A stretch of DNA of 64,000 nt, from positions 310,001 to 374,000 of the forward strand of contig NZ_JARKMY010000018.1 in the NCBI RefSeq assembly GCF_029360725.1. Reading direction: 5' to 3'. Numbering within the stretch: the stretch's first letter is position 1; every line of letters begins with the position of its first letter. The translations under genes were made by a program, and so were the position numbers. Shown here piece after piece: positions 43,401 to 51,610 of the stretch. The notes below the pieces were generated by a model. The model had not been told where the DNA came from, did no database searches, and worked only from the letters and a program-made list of their open reading frames with translations. The stretch comes from Chryseolinea sp. H1M3-3. GTDB lineage: Bacteria; Bacteroidota; Bacteroidia; Cytophagales; Cyclobacteriaceae.

Positions 43401-44321
43401 ATGCAGAACGGACAACTATCACTTGAGATCACAAAAGCGAATGGGGAAAAGTCCGTCTTCGACCCAAAAAAACTCTTCAATTCATTAACGCGATCCGGAG
43501 CCGATGAGACCCAAGCTCTCGAGATCGCTAATACAATCACCTCGGAGCTTTATCCTGGAATATCAACAAAAAAAATTTACAGGAAAGCATTCGCCCTCTT
43601 GAAGGAACAATCGAGGTTCCTGGCTGCACGATACAATCTGAAAACTGCGATCATGATTTTGGGTCCATCGGGCTACCCGTTCGAAAGATTTATTGGAGAA
43701 CTATTAAAACATCAGGGTTTCCAAGTGGAAGTCTCAAAGATCGTCGCGGGCAAGTGCGTTAACCATGAGGTAGACGTCATTGCAGAAAAGGATAATCATC
43801 ATTTCATGATAGAATGCAAATATCACAACCAACCGGGAACAGTATGTGACGTGAAGATTCCGTTGTACATACAATCGCGATTCCTCGATGTAGCTGCACA
43901 ATGGAAAACTCTTCCAGGTCATGAAAATAAATTTCACCAAGGCTGGGTGGTTACGAATACCCGGTTTACACTAGACGCAATTCAATATGCAAATTGTGCT
44001 GCGCTAAAACTGCTCGGCTGGGACTATCCTGCCAAAGGAAGTCTTAAAGATCTTATCGATTCGCTAGGACTTTATCCGATAACCACGCTTACATCGCTTA
44101 CGCTAACAGAAAAGAAAGCACTTCTTGAAATGCAGCTGGTGCTTTGTCATGAACTCCGGAAAAATGAAAAGGCATTGAGTCAAATCGGAATAAAAGCTAC
44201 TCGAATCAAAACTGTACTTGAGGAATGTCTCAATCTGTGCCAGCGCGCAAAACAAAGCACCCCATCAATTCATGAACGCCCGGAGTATCATAGCGCCAGA
44301 TCAGCCAATCCTCAAAGATAA
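43401..44321 (+). CDS. ATP-cone plus Mrr-like nuclease protein
   Basis: The 306-residue protein joins an N-terminal ATP-cone (about residues 8-95: KANGEKSVFDPKKLFNSL, ADETQALEIANTITSELYPG) to a PD-(D/E)xK nuclease domain. The nuclease core reads FERFIGELLKHQGFQVEVSK (about 95-114), then HEVDVIAEKD with the catalytic Asp and IECKYHN with Glu-x-Lys. The ATP-cone senses ATP or dATP in other proteins, so this is a potentially nucleotide-controlled DNA- or RNA-cleaving enzyme. It opens the operon-like run to 53494. The C-terminal 100 residues are unassigned. Confidence 0.75.
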   Translation: MQNGQLSLEITKANGEKSVFDPKKLFNSLTRSGADETQALEIANTITSELYPGISTKKIYRKAFALLKEQSRFLAARYNLKTAIMILGPSGYPFERFIGELLKHQGFQVEVSKIVAGKCVNHEVDVIAEKDNHHFMIECKYHNQPGTVCDVKIPLYIQSRFLDVAAQWKTLPGHENKFHQGWVVTNTRFTLDAIQYANCAALKLLGWDYPAKGSLKDLIDSLGLYPITTLTSLTLTEKKALLEMQLVLCHELRKNEKALSQIGIKATRIKTVLEECLNLCQRAKQSTPSIHERPEYHSARSANPQR

Positions 44322-44325
44322 TTTG

Positions 44326-46812
44326 ATGAATGGGTTAACTGAAAGCGAAGTTTTTCGACTTCAAAAAGAGTTCGGTTTAAACAAGATTGAAACCGAAAAT
44401 CATCACTCACTTTGGCAAATCCTTGTTGGTCAATTCAAGTCGCCAATTGTTTATATACTATTGTTCGCTGTGTCAATGTCGTTCTACTTCAATGAATGGC
44501 TTGACGGAATTGCGATCCTTGTCGTCATTCTTATCAACGCGGCAATTGGATTCTACATGGAGTTTCAGGCAGACCGCTCGATGGAGGCTTTACAAAAGCT
44601 TTCTGTGGTATTATCAAAAGTGATCCGTGACGGAAAGGTTAAAGAGATCAACTCCGAGCAAATTGTTCCCGGAGAACTTGTGTATTTAGAAGCAGGTGAC
44701 ATCATTCCAGCCGATGGAAAAATCATAAAGTTGTCACGGTTGCTCGTAAACGAATCAGCCCTTACGGGAGAATCCGTTCCCGTGGAGAAAATTCTAAACG
44801 TTGAATCATCACCAAATACGCCAGACCAAAATCTGTTCAAGGGAACTTTCGTCACAAATGGCAATGCGACATACTATGTGACATCAACTGGTATGAATAC
44901 AGAACTTGGTAAGATTGCAAGCATGGTTCAATCTGCAAGGCAGGCAGCAACTCCCTTAGAAAAGAAACTTGAGAGCTTCACCAAAAAGCTTATTCAAATA
45001 ACACTGCTTCTTGTACTACTCATCTTTGTCGCAGGCTGGATGGGTGGAAATGATCTTTTTGAAATATTAAATACAGCTATTGCTTTAGCAGTTGCTGCAA
45101 TACCTGAGGGTCTTCCAATTGTAGCTACTCTTGGGCTTGCTCGCGGAATGCTAAAAATGGCGAAGCATAACGTTATAGTAAAAAAGTTATCGGCTGTCGA
45201 GACTCTTGGAGGCACTAGCGTAATCTGTACGGACAAGACTGGTACGTTAACCGAAAACAGAATGACGGTTGCAGGTGTACAACCTTCTACCAATCAACAG
45301 AAAATAATTGAAGCCTGCGTCTTGTGCAACACAGCAAGTATAGATCAGTCGAATGAAGTTGGCGATCCCCTCGAGATAGCGCTATTACAATTTGCATCAC
45401 AACACGGCAACATTCAAGAAATTCGGAACCAATATCCAAAGATTGACGAGGAACCGTTCTCATCAGACTCCAAGCGCATGCTCACGCTTCATAAAGGGAA
45501 GGGCAAATATGTTACAGTGGCCAAGGGCGCAGTTGAATCAATTCTAAACCTCTGCTCCAAAAGTATAAATTCAACTTCAGATTGGAAACATGACGTTTTA
45601 GAAGGCGCGAATAAACTGGCTGCAGACGGTTTTAAAGTTATCGCAGTTGCATCGAATGAACGCAATGAGGCAGGGATTGCAGATGATGCTTTCACGTACT
45701 TAGGAATTATCGGGTTAATCGATCCACCACGGCAAGATGTAGCGCAGGCAATCAGGGAATGTAAAAGCGCGGGTATCAGAGTAGTAATGATCACGGGTGA
45801 TCATCCCGCCACTGCGAAAGAGATCGGGAGACAACTCGGTATTGAGTCAGCTCAGGTTCAACTTGGCTCAGGCATGAAGTCTTACGACCAGCTAACCGAG
45901 ATAGAAAAAACAAACTGGATTAACCAAAATATTTTCGCGCGAGTGAGCCCTGCACAAAAGCTGGATCTCATAAGGCTATACCAGGAAAAGAATTTCGTTG
46001 TCGGAATGACTGGTGATGGTGTTAATGATGCCCCTGCATTAAAGAAAGCTGACATCGGGATCGCCATGGGATTGCGCGGAACGCAAGTAGCCCAAGATGT
46101 AGCAGATATGGTGATTAAAGACGATTCATTCGCCTCCATCGTAACAGCAATAAAACATGGCAGAATAATTTTTGACAATATTAGAAAGTTCGTTGTCTTT
46201 CTCCTTTCCTGCAACCTCAGCGAATTATTCACAATAGCGGTCACAGCAGTAATCAATCTTCATTTTCAGCTCTTCCCGTTACAGATCCTCTTCATAAATC
46301 TGGTAACGGACGTGCTTCCGGCACTCGCGCTTGGCATGACGCCAGGAAATAAGAACATCATGAAGATGGCACCTAAAAATAGTGATGAGCCTATTATTAC
46401 TAAAACTCTTTGGATCACAATAATATTTTACTCGATTGTAATCAGTGCTGCTGGCCTTGGCGCTGTCACGACAAGCCACTTCCTCTTTCACAAGGAAGAA
46501 GGATGGAATCCCGAACTCTGCAACAACATCCTTTTCTTTACGCTGATTTGTTCTCAATTGCTCCACGTATTAAACATGAACGCAAAAGGAACGAGCATTT
46601 TCAAATCCGAAATCACTCGAAACAGATACGTGTGGTATTCAATTCTAGTATGTGTTGTGATCCTGGTTGGATGCTATGAAATTCCTACGGTCAGGCAAGC
46701 GCTCTCATTGTTCCCTCTCACCATTTTTGATTGGACAATAATCATTGCATTTAGTTTCGCTGGTCTTATTATCAATCAACTTGCTAAAGTATTTAACATC
46801 ATAAAACAATAA
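44326..46812 (+). CDS. P2-type cation-transporting ATPase (calcium-pump-like)
   Basis: ATG at 44326 lies 4 bp after the previous stop, and earlier starts would overlap that gene, so it was chosen (828 residues). It is a P2-type pump: the TGES actuator motif (NESALTGESVPVEK), PEGLP in helix 4 (AIPEGLPIVATLGL), phosphorylation site DKTGTLTENRMTV and hinge GDGVNDAPALKKADIGIAMG, with about ten membrane helices. It lacks the CPx metal site, so Ca(II), Mn(II) or a monovalent cation is more likely than copper. It is unusual within a copper island. Confidence 0.88.
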   Translation: MNGLTESEVFRLQKEFGLNKIETENHHSLWQILVGQFKSPIVYILLFAVSMSFYFNEWLDGIAILVVILINAAIGFYMEFQADRSMEALQKLSVVLSKVIRDGKVKEINSEQIVPGELVYLEAGDIIPADGKIIKLSRLLVNESALTGESVPVEKILNVESSPNTPDQNLFKGTFVTNGNATYYVTSTGMNTELGKIASMVQSARQAATPLEKKLESFTKKLIQITLLLVLLIFVAGWMGGNDLFEILNTAIALAVAAIPEGLPIVATLGLARGMLKMAKHNVIVKKLSAVETLGGTSVICTDKTGTLTENRMTVAGVQPSTNQQKIIEACVLCNTASIDQSNEVGDPLEIALLQFASQHGNIQEIRNQYPKIDEEPFSSDSKRMLTLHKGKGKYVTVAKGAVESILNLCSKSINSTSDWKHDVLEGANKLAADGFKVIAVASNERNEAGIADDAFTYLGIIGLIDPPRQDVAQAIRECKSAGIRVVMITGDHPATAKEIGRQLGIESAQVQLGSGMKSYDQLTEIEKTNWINQNIFARVSPAQKLDLIRLYQEKNFVVGMTGDGVNDAPALKKADIGIAMGLRGTQVAQDVADMVIKDDSFASIVTAIKHGRIIFDNIRKFVVFLLSCNLSELFTIAVTAVINLHFQLFPLQILFINLVTDVLPALALGMTPGNKNIMKMAPKNSDEPIITKTLWITIIFYSIVISAAGLGAVTTSHFLFHKEEGWNPELCNNILFFTLICSQLLHVLNMNAKGTSIFKSEITRNRYVWYSILVCVVILVGCYEIPTVRQALSLFPLTIFDWTIIIAFSFAGLIINQLAKVFNIIKQ

Positions 46813-46816
46813 AGCC

Positions 46817-47881
46817 ATGAAAACCCTGTCACGAAAGGAAATCTTCTCTGCATCAGCGCAGCAAGTATTCAATACAATAGATGATCTTGGCGTCACCGGA
46901 ATGCACATGACAGAATCATCAGGGATGATGATGGGAAGCAAGCTGAATCTTGAATTTTTAACCACTAACAAAACCGGAATCGGGTCCCGCTATCGTTGGA
47001 CAGGCAAAATGATGGGATTGATGATGAATTTCACCGTAGAAGTTACAAAGTGGATCAATGGTGTAGAGAAAGTTTGGGAGACTATTGGAGAAACAAAGCT
47101 TATTATCTATTCATGGTACAGAATGAAGCTTTTGTTGAAGGACGTAAATGGAAATACTGAAGCAGAACTATCTATCTCGTATGAAAAACCAAAAGGCTTA
47201 TTAAATAAAATACTATGCTTCTTCCTTGCAGACTGGTATTGCAGGTGGTGCCTTAAGAAAATGCTTGGAGATGCAAAGAAAGTGTTTACAAATCATCCGA
47301 AACAAACCACGCATTCATTTCAAATGAATGCCGCCTTGTTTGCACTTCTATCATTAATAAGCTTTGGCGCCAACGACCAAGTTGATAACAGCGGAGTCTA
47401 CAACACGTTTGCCGACTACAAATCAAAAACGTTATCGTATGCTATTGATTGTAATTCAGAAAGGCATAAGATCAAGTCGGACCAATTTCATCACAGGGAT
47501 GTTGTTCGGGTTGTCCATAATGACAGCCTACTCACAATGCCTAAGAGTGAAATATTTGGTTACAAAGATTGTAAAGACGTTACCTATAGAATTGTTGATG
47601 TGAAGAACCATTCGATACTGAATCCTTACGACAATTTGCACGAAATCAGAGGTCATAAAAGAACCGCGATCCACTACTACTTCAGTAAAACAATCGATGC
47701 GGCTCCCATTCTATTGACAATGGACAACCTTCATCACGTTTTTCATGACAATTATGCAGAATTTCTTAGAAAAATTGATGAAACTTTTAGACGTGATGGC
47801 CAGCTTATCAAGTTCGACAAGAGAAGCAAGAAATTCCTAGTCAGTCAACTCACGGGGGCACTATTGAGTAATAACGAATAG
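46817..47881 (+). CDS. SRPBCC domain joined to a secreted-type domain of unknown function
   Basis: The 354-residue product contains two parts. Residues 1-150 match an SRPBCC (START-like) lipid-pocket domain with SAQQVFNTIDDLGV and GSRYRWTGKMMGLMM. Residues 170-354 match a family of secreted Bacteroidota proteins (YNTFADYKSKTLSYAIDCNS, EIFGYKDCKDVTYRIVDVKN, HYYFSKTIDAAPILLTMDNL). An in-frame ATG at 47324 opens a signal-peptide-like segment (MNAALFALLSLISFGAN), so two separate proteins could also be made from this region. Function is unknown for both. Confidence 0.7.
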   Translation: MKTLSRKEIFSASAQQVFNTIDDLGVTGMHMTESSGMMMGSKLNLEFLTTNKTGIGSRYRWTGKMMGLMMNFTVEVTKWINGVEKVWETIGETKLIIYSWYRMKLLLKDVNGNTEAELSISYEKPKGLLNKILCFFLADWYCRWCLKKMLGDAKKVFTNHPKQTTHSFQMNAALFALLSLISFGANDQVDNSGVYNTFADYKSKTLSYAIDCNSERHKIKSDQFHHRDVVRVVHNDSLLTMPKSEIFGYKDCKDVTYRIVDVKNHSILNPYDNLHEIRGHKRTAIHYYFSKTIDAAPILLTMDNLHHVFHDNYAEFLRKIDETFRRDGQLIKFDKRSKKFLVSQLTGALLSNNE

Positions 47882-47957
47882 GGTCAACATTATTTGGGTT
47901 GACTGCGATTCAGACCAACAGTTATGAGCACAAGTAGGACTTTAGTCACCAAAACAA

Positions 47958-49472
47958 ATGAATAAGGGAATACCACGTTCTGGGGCGCATCTTTTCGTAA
48001 AAAATATCGGTATCGATACATACCGTGAGAATACCATATTCATGCGTTATGATTGTGACATTTGTCGATCTGAAGGTTTTTCTGCACTTACCCGGGTAAT
48101 CGTTGTGAACGGAAACAAGAGTGTGGTTGCCACGCTTAACGTTGTCACGTCCGATATCATTGCACATCACGAGGCTGGACTTTCCACCGAATGTATGAAA
48201 CGCCTTGGTGTCAAGACTGGTGATACTATACATATATCGCATCTTGATCCAATTGAATCATTCAAGAAAGTCCGTGGAAAAATGTATGGGAACAGATTCA
48301 CCGAAGCCGCGCTAGATGAGATCATAAAAGACATTGTTGCCGGACGATATTCCAACGTAGAACTGGCTGCATTTATAACAGCCTGTGTCAATAGCAATCT
48401 TGATATTAAGGAGGTCATCTCGTTAACCAAAGCGATGATCGGTAGTGGATTGAAGCTGGATTGGGGAAAAGAACTTGTTTTAGACAAACATTGCATCGGG
48501 GGCCTACCTGGAAACCGAACTACTCCAATCGTTGTGAGCATCATTGCCGCCTGTGGCCTTACCATACCAAAAACGTCCTCTCGTGCAATCACATCGCCAG
48601 CAGGAACTGCCGATACAATGGAAACAATGACGCCAGTAAATTTATCGATAGACCAGATGAGAAAAGTCGTAGAGGCTGAAGGCGGTTGCATCGCATGGGG
48701 TGGCGCTGTTCAACTCAGTCCGGCTGATGATATAATCATTTCGGTTGAGAAGGCACTGGACATCGACAGTGAAGGGCAGATGATCGCATCCGTACTTTCC
48801 AAAAAGAAGTCCGCTGGGTCTACACATGTTATAATTGACATCCCGGTGGGTGACACCGCAAAAGTACGCACTCAGGAATCTGCCACTCAATTGCAGGAGC
48901 AGTTCCATAAGGTAGGAACCGCTATCGGCATAAATGTTAGATCCATTATTACGGATGGCTCGCAGCCAATCGGTGCAGGCATCGGTCCTGCTCTTGAGGC
49001 ACAAGACGTTCTCAAGGTGTTAAGGAACGAACAATTTCATTCAGGGTCTTTGAAGGAACGTTCTCTTTACGTTGCGGGGGCTTTGCTGGAACTATCTGGC
49101 AAGTGTCTACTAAACAAGGGTATTGAGTATGCAAAATATACTTTGGAATCTGGAAAGGCGTATCAAAAATTTATAAGAATCTGTGAAGCACAAGGTGGAT
49201 TTAAGGAACCACCGACTGCATCTAAACAGTTTGACATACTTGCTGAAAAATCAGGTAAGGTAACATTGATTGACAACAGGACTCTTGCCCGGATTGCAAA
49301 GCTTGCAGGGGCACCAAAGTCACCTTCCGCTGGCATTCAGTTTCTGTCACCTCTGGGAAGAAAAGTATCAAAAGGAGATCTGCTTTATACCATTTACGCT
49401 GAGTCAGATGGCGAATTGAGTTATGCAAAGAAGTATGCATCGTCTACCCATCCGGTTGTAACGATTTTATGA
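47958..49472 (+). CDS. AMP phosphorylase-like enzyme (thymidine-phosphorylase family, archaeal-type)
   Basis: A 504-residue member of the nucleoside phosphorylase group, with the long N-terminal extension and length of archaeal AMP phosphorylases. The family core KHCIGGLPGNRTTPIVVSII (about residues 176-195) and SSRAITSPAGTADTMETMTP hold the phosphate- and ribose-binding positions. Known relatives turn AMP (or CMP, UMP) and phosphate into a free base and ribose 1,5-bisphosphate. The exact nucleotide used here is inferred. Its stop overlaps the PRPP synthetase start by 4 bp. Confidence 0.82.
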   Translation: MNKGIPRSGAHLFVKNIGIDTYRENTIFMRYDCDICRSEGFSALTRVIVVNGNKSVVATLNVVTSDIIAHHEAGLSTECMKRLGVKTGDTIHISHLDPIESFKKVRGKMYGNRFTEAALDEIIKDIVAGRYSNVELAAFITACVNSNLDIKEVISLTKAMIGSGLKLDWGKELVLDKHCIGGLPGNRTTPIVVSIIAACGLTIPKTSSRAITSPAGTADTMETMTPVNLSIDQMRKVVEAEGGCIAWGGAVQLSPADDIIISVEKALDIDSEGQMIASVLSKKKSAGSTHVIIDIPVGDTAKVRTQESATQLQEQFHKVGTAIGINVRSIITDGSQPIGAGIGPALEAQDVLKVLRNEQFHSGSLKERSLYVAGALLELSGKCLLNKGIEYAKYTLESGKAYQKFIRICEAQGGFKEPPTASKQFDILAEKSGKVTLIDNRTLARIAKLAGAPKSPSAGIQFLSPLGRKVSKGDLLYTIYAESDGELSYAKKYASSTHPVVTIL

Positions 49473-50344
49473 ACGCAATTGTAATTTCATATCCCGGAAA
49501 TGAATCGCTCACTGCAAGTATTGCAAAAGGCATAAATGGTAAAATTGGAGAAATCCAAATGAGACGTTTTCCTGATGGCGAAACATATGTCAGGTTAGTA
49601 ACTGACGTTTTGGACAAACCCGTCTTAATAATAGCCAGCCTGCATCGGCCAGACGATAAATTTTTATCACTCGTCTTTTTACTTCGACTGGTAAAAGATG
49701 CGGGGGCAGCTTCCGTTACATTGATCGCGCCCTACGTTGCATATATGCGTCAGGATAAACAGTTCAAACCCGGAGAGGCTGTCACCTCTGCCTACTTTGG
49801 TGAACTGTTATCGCCTTACATAGATAAAATGATTACTGTTGATCCTCACTTACACAGGCGAAAATCAATGAACGAAGTTTACACCGCCCCGTGCATAGTA
49901 CTGCACGCCTCCCGGGCAATTTCAACGTGGATTAAGAACTCGGTCGCTAATGCTGTGCTGATCGGACCGGATTCAGAAAGCGAGCAATGGGTGTCACAGG
50001 TTGCAAAAGAAGCCGATGCTCCATATTTTATTTTAAACAAGGAACGTCATGGCGACAGGAATGTTGAAATCTCATTCCCTGAAACCAGCTCATTCCGTGA
50101 GCGCACGCCAGTGCTTGTAGACGACATTATTTCAACAGCACACACGATGATTGTAACGGTGAAGCGATTACTTGAACTTGGTTTCAATAAACCTATATGC
50201 ATCGGAGTTCATGCGATTTTCGCGGATAACTCCCATCGGGAATTACAAGACGCTGGTGCCGCAAAAATTGTAACTTGTAATACCATTGTTCACAGTAGCA
50301 ACGGTATAGATCTTAGTCCTTTAATCATTGAAGCACTGCAATGA
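49469..50344 (+). CDS. Ribose-phosphate pyrophosphokinase-like enzyme
   Basis: A 291-residue enzyme of the PRPP synthetase family, shorter than usual (about 310). It has the flexible-loop VDPHLHRRKS (about residues 125-134) and the PRPP-binding loop PVLVDDIISTAHTM (about 212-225), where the usual Gly after Thr is Ala. PRPP synthetases make PRPP and AMP from ribose 5-phosphate and ATP. Paired with an AMP phosphorylase, it suggests nucleotide-ribose recycling. Its stop overlaps the CusA start by 4 bp. Confidence 0.82.
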   Translation: MNAIVISYPGNESLTASIAKGINGKIGEIQMRRFPDGETYVRLVTDVLDKPVLIIASLHRPDDKFLSLVFLLRLVKDAGAASVTLIAPYVAYMRQDKQFKPGEAVTSAYFGELLSPYIDKMITVDPHLHRRKSMNEVYTAPCIVLHASRAISTWIKNSVANAVLIGPDSESEQWVSQVAKEADAPYFILNKERHGDRNVEISFPETSSFRERTPVLVDDIISTAHTMIVTVKRLLELGFNKPICIGVHAIFADNSHRELQDAGAAKIVTCNTIVHSSNGIDLSPLIIEALQ

Positions 50345-51609
50345 TCAAGAAACTGATTAGCTGGTCGATCAAGAACAAATGGATGGTGGTCATCATGTAC
50401 TCCATGATGGTGATATACGGAATCTATTCTGTATATAATACGCCTGTGGATGCGCTTCCCGACCTCTCGGAAAATCAGGTTATCATCTACACAGAATGGA
50501 TGGGAAGAAACCCTCAAATCATCGAGGACCAAATCACATACCCGTTAACATCGAATCTTCAGGGCATTCCTAAAGTAAAAAACATTCGTGGAGCGAGCAT
50601 GTTCGGGATGAGCTTCGTATTTATCATTTTTGAAGACGATGCTGAGATCTATTGGGCACGTGCGCGGGTATTAGAAAGATTAAACTATGCAACACGATTA
50701 CTTCCTCCAAACGTAACTCCCACCCTTGGGCCGGACGGAACGGGGTTGGGCCATGTATACTGGTATACTCTTGATGCACCCGGCTATGACTTAGGCGAAT
50801 TAAGAGCATTACAAGATTGGTATGTTCGCTTTGGCCTTCAGACTGTAGAAGGCGTGAGCGAAGTGGCGTCATTCGGAGGATATCAAAAACAATATCAGGT
50901 TGTTGTTGATCCAATGAAACTTCGCTACCACAACATCACCATAATGGATGTTGCAAACAAAATAAAAGAAAACAACAACGAAGTTGGGGGCCGTAAATTC
51001 GAACTATCAGACATCGGTTACATTATCAAAAGTACTGGCTACATCAAGAACATAAATGATATTGAGAACATCCCGCTAAAAACAGAAAATACTGTACCGA
51101 TAACGGTAAAAGATATTGGTACGGTACAAATGGGAGGCGACCTCCGCTTAGGCATTGTTGATGAGAACGGTGAAGGGGAAAAGGTAGGTGGAATTGTGAT
51201 CATGCGATATGGAGAAAACGCAAAAGAGGTTATCGATCGTGTAAAGGAAAAAATTGAAGAAGTAAAAAAAGGTTTACCAGCTGGAGTAACCATTAAGCCC
51301 GCGTATGATCGGTCAGATCTGATCAACGCGACTATAGATACTTTGACCGAAGCAGTTACTGAGGAAATCATCGTAGTAGCGATAGTGCTATTCATCTTTT
51401 TACTGCACGTAAGAAGTGCGCTTATTGTTGTCATCACAATCCCGGTCTCGGTACTTTTTGCATTCATACTTATGAACTGGTTCGGCATAACATCCAACAT
51501 AATGTCGTTAGCTGGAGTAGCACTTGCTGTGGGAGACTTGGTTGATGCAGGAATTGTAATGGTAGAAAATGCGATGAAGACTTTAGGCGGTGAAGCCGAA
51601 ACGAATTGA
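50341..51609 (+). CDS. cusA: Heavy-metal RND pump CusA/CzcA, N-terminal piece (copy 1)
   Basis: The 422-residue product ends just after transmembrane helix 4 of a CusA-type pump. It contains helix 1 (MVVIMYSMMVIYGIYSV), the first porter loop (ENQVIIYTEWMGRNPQIIED, ASMFGMSFVFIIFEDDAEIY) and helices 2-4, with the proton-relay Asp in VALAVGDLVDAGIVMVENAM (about residues 395-414). A complete CusA has about 1050 residues; here the remaining two thirds are encoded by the next gene. The start overlaps the PRPP synthetase stop by 4 bp. Confidence 0.85.
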   Translation: MIKKLISWSIKNKWMVVIMYSMMVIYGIYSVYNTPVDALPDLSENQVIIYTEWMGRNPQIIEDQITYPLTSNLQGIPKVKNIRGASMFGMSFVFIIFEDDAEIYWARARVLERLNYATRLLPPNVTPTLGPDGTGLGHVYWYTLDAPGYDLGELRALQDWYVRFGLQTVEGVSEVASFGGYQKQYQVVVDPMKLRYHNITIMDVANKIKENNNEVGGRKFELSDIGYIIKSTGYIKNINDIENIPLKTENTVPITVKDIGTVQMGGDLRLGIVDENGEGEKVGGIVIMRYGENAKEVIDRVKEKIEEVKKGLPAGVTIKPAYDRSDLINATIDTLTEAVTEEIIVVAIVLFIFLLHVRSALIVVITIPVSVLFAFILMNWFGITSNIMSLAGVALAVGDLVDAGIVMVENAMKTLGGEAETN

Positions 51610-51610
51610 T

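Noticed and set aside
44218-44325. An earlier start for the P2-type ATPase
   Set aside because: The extra 36 residues would overlap the nuclease gene and do not look like an N-terminus of this pump family. ATG at 44326 follows the previous stop by 4 bp.
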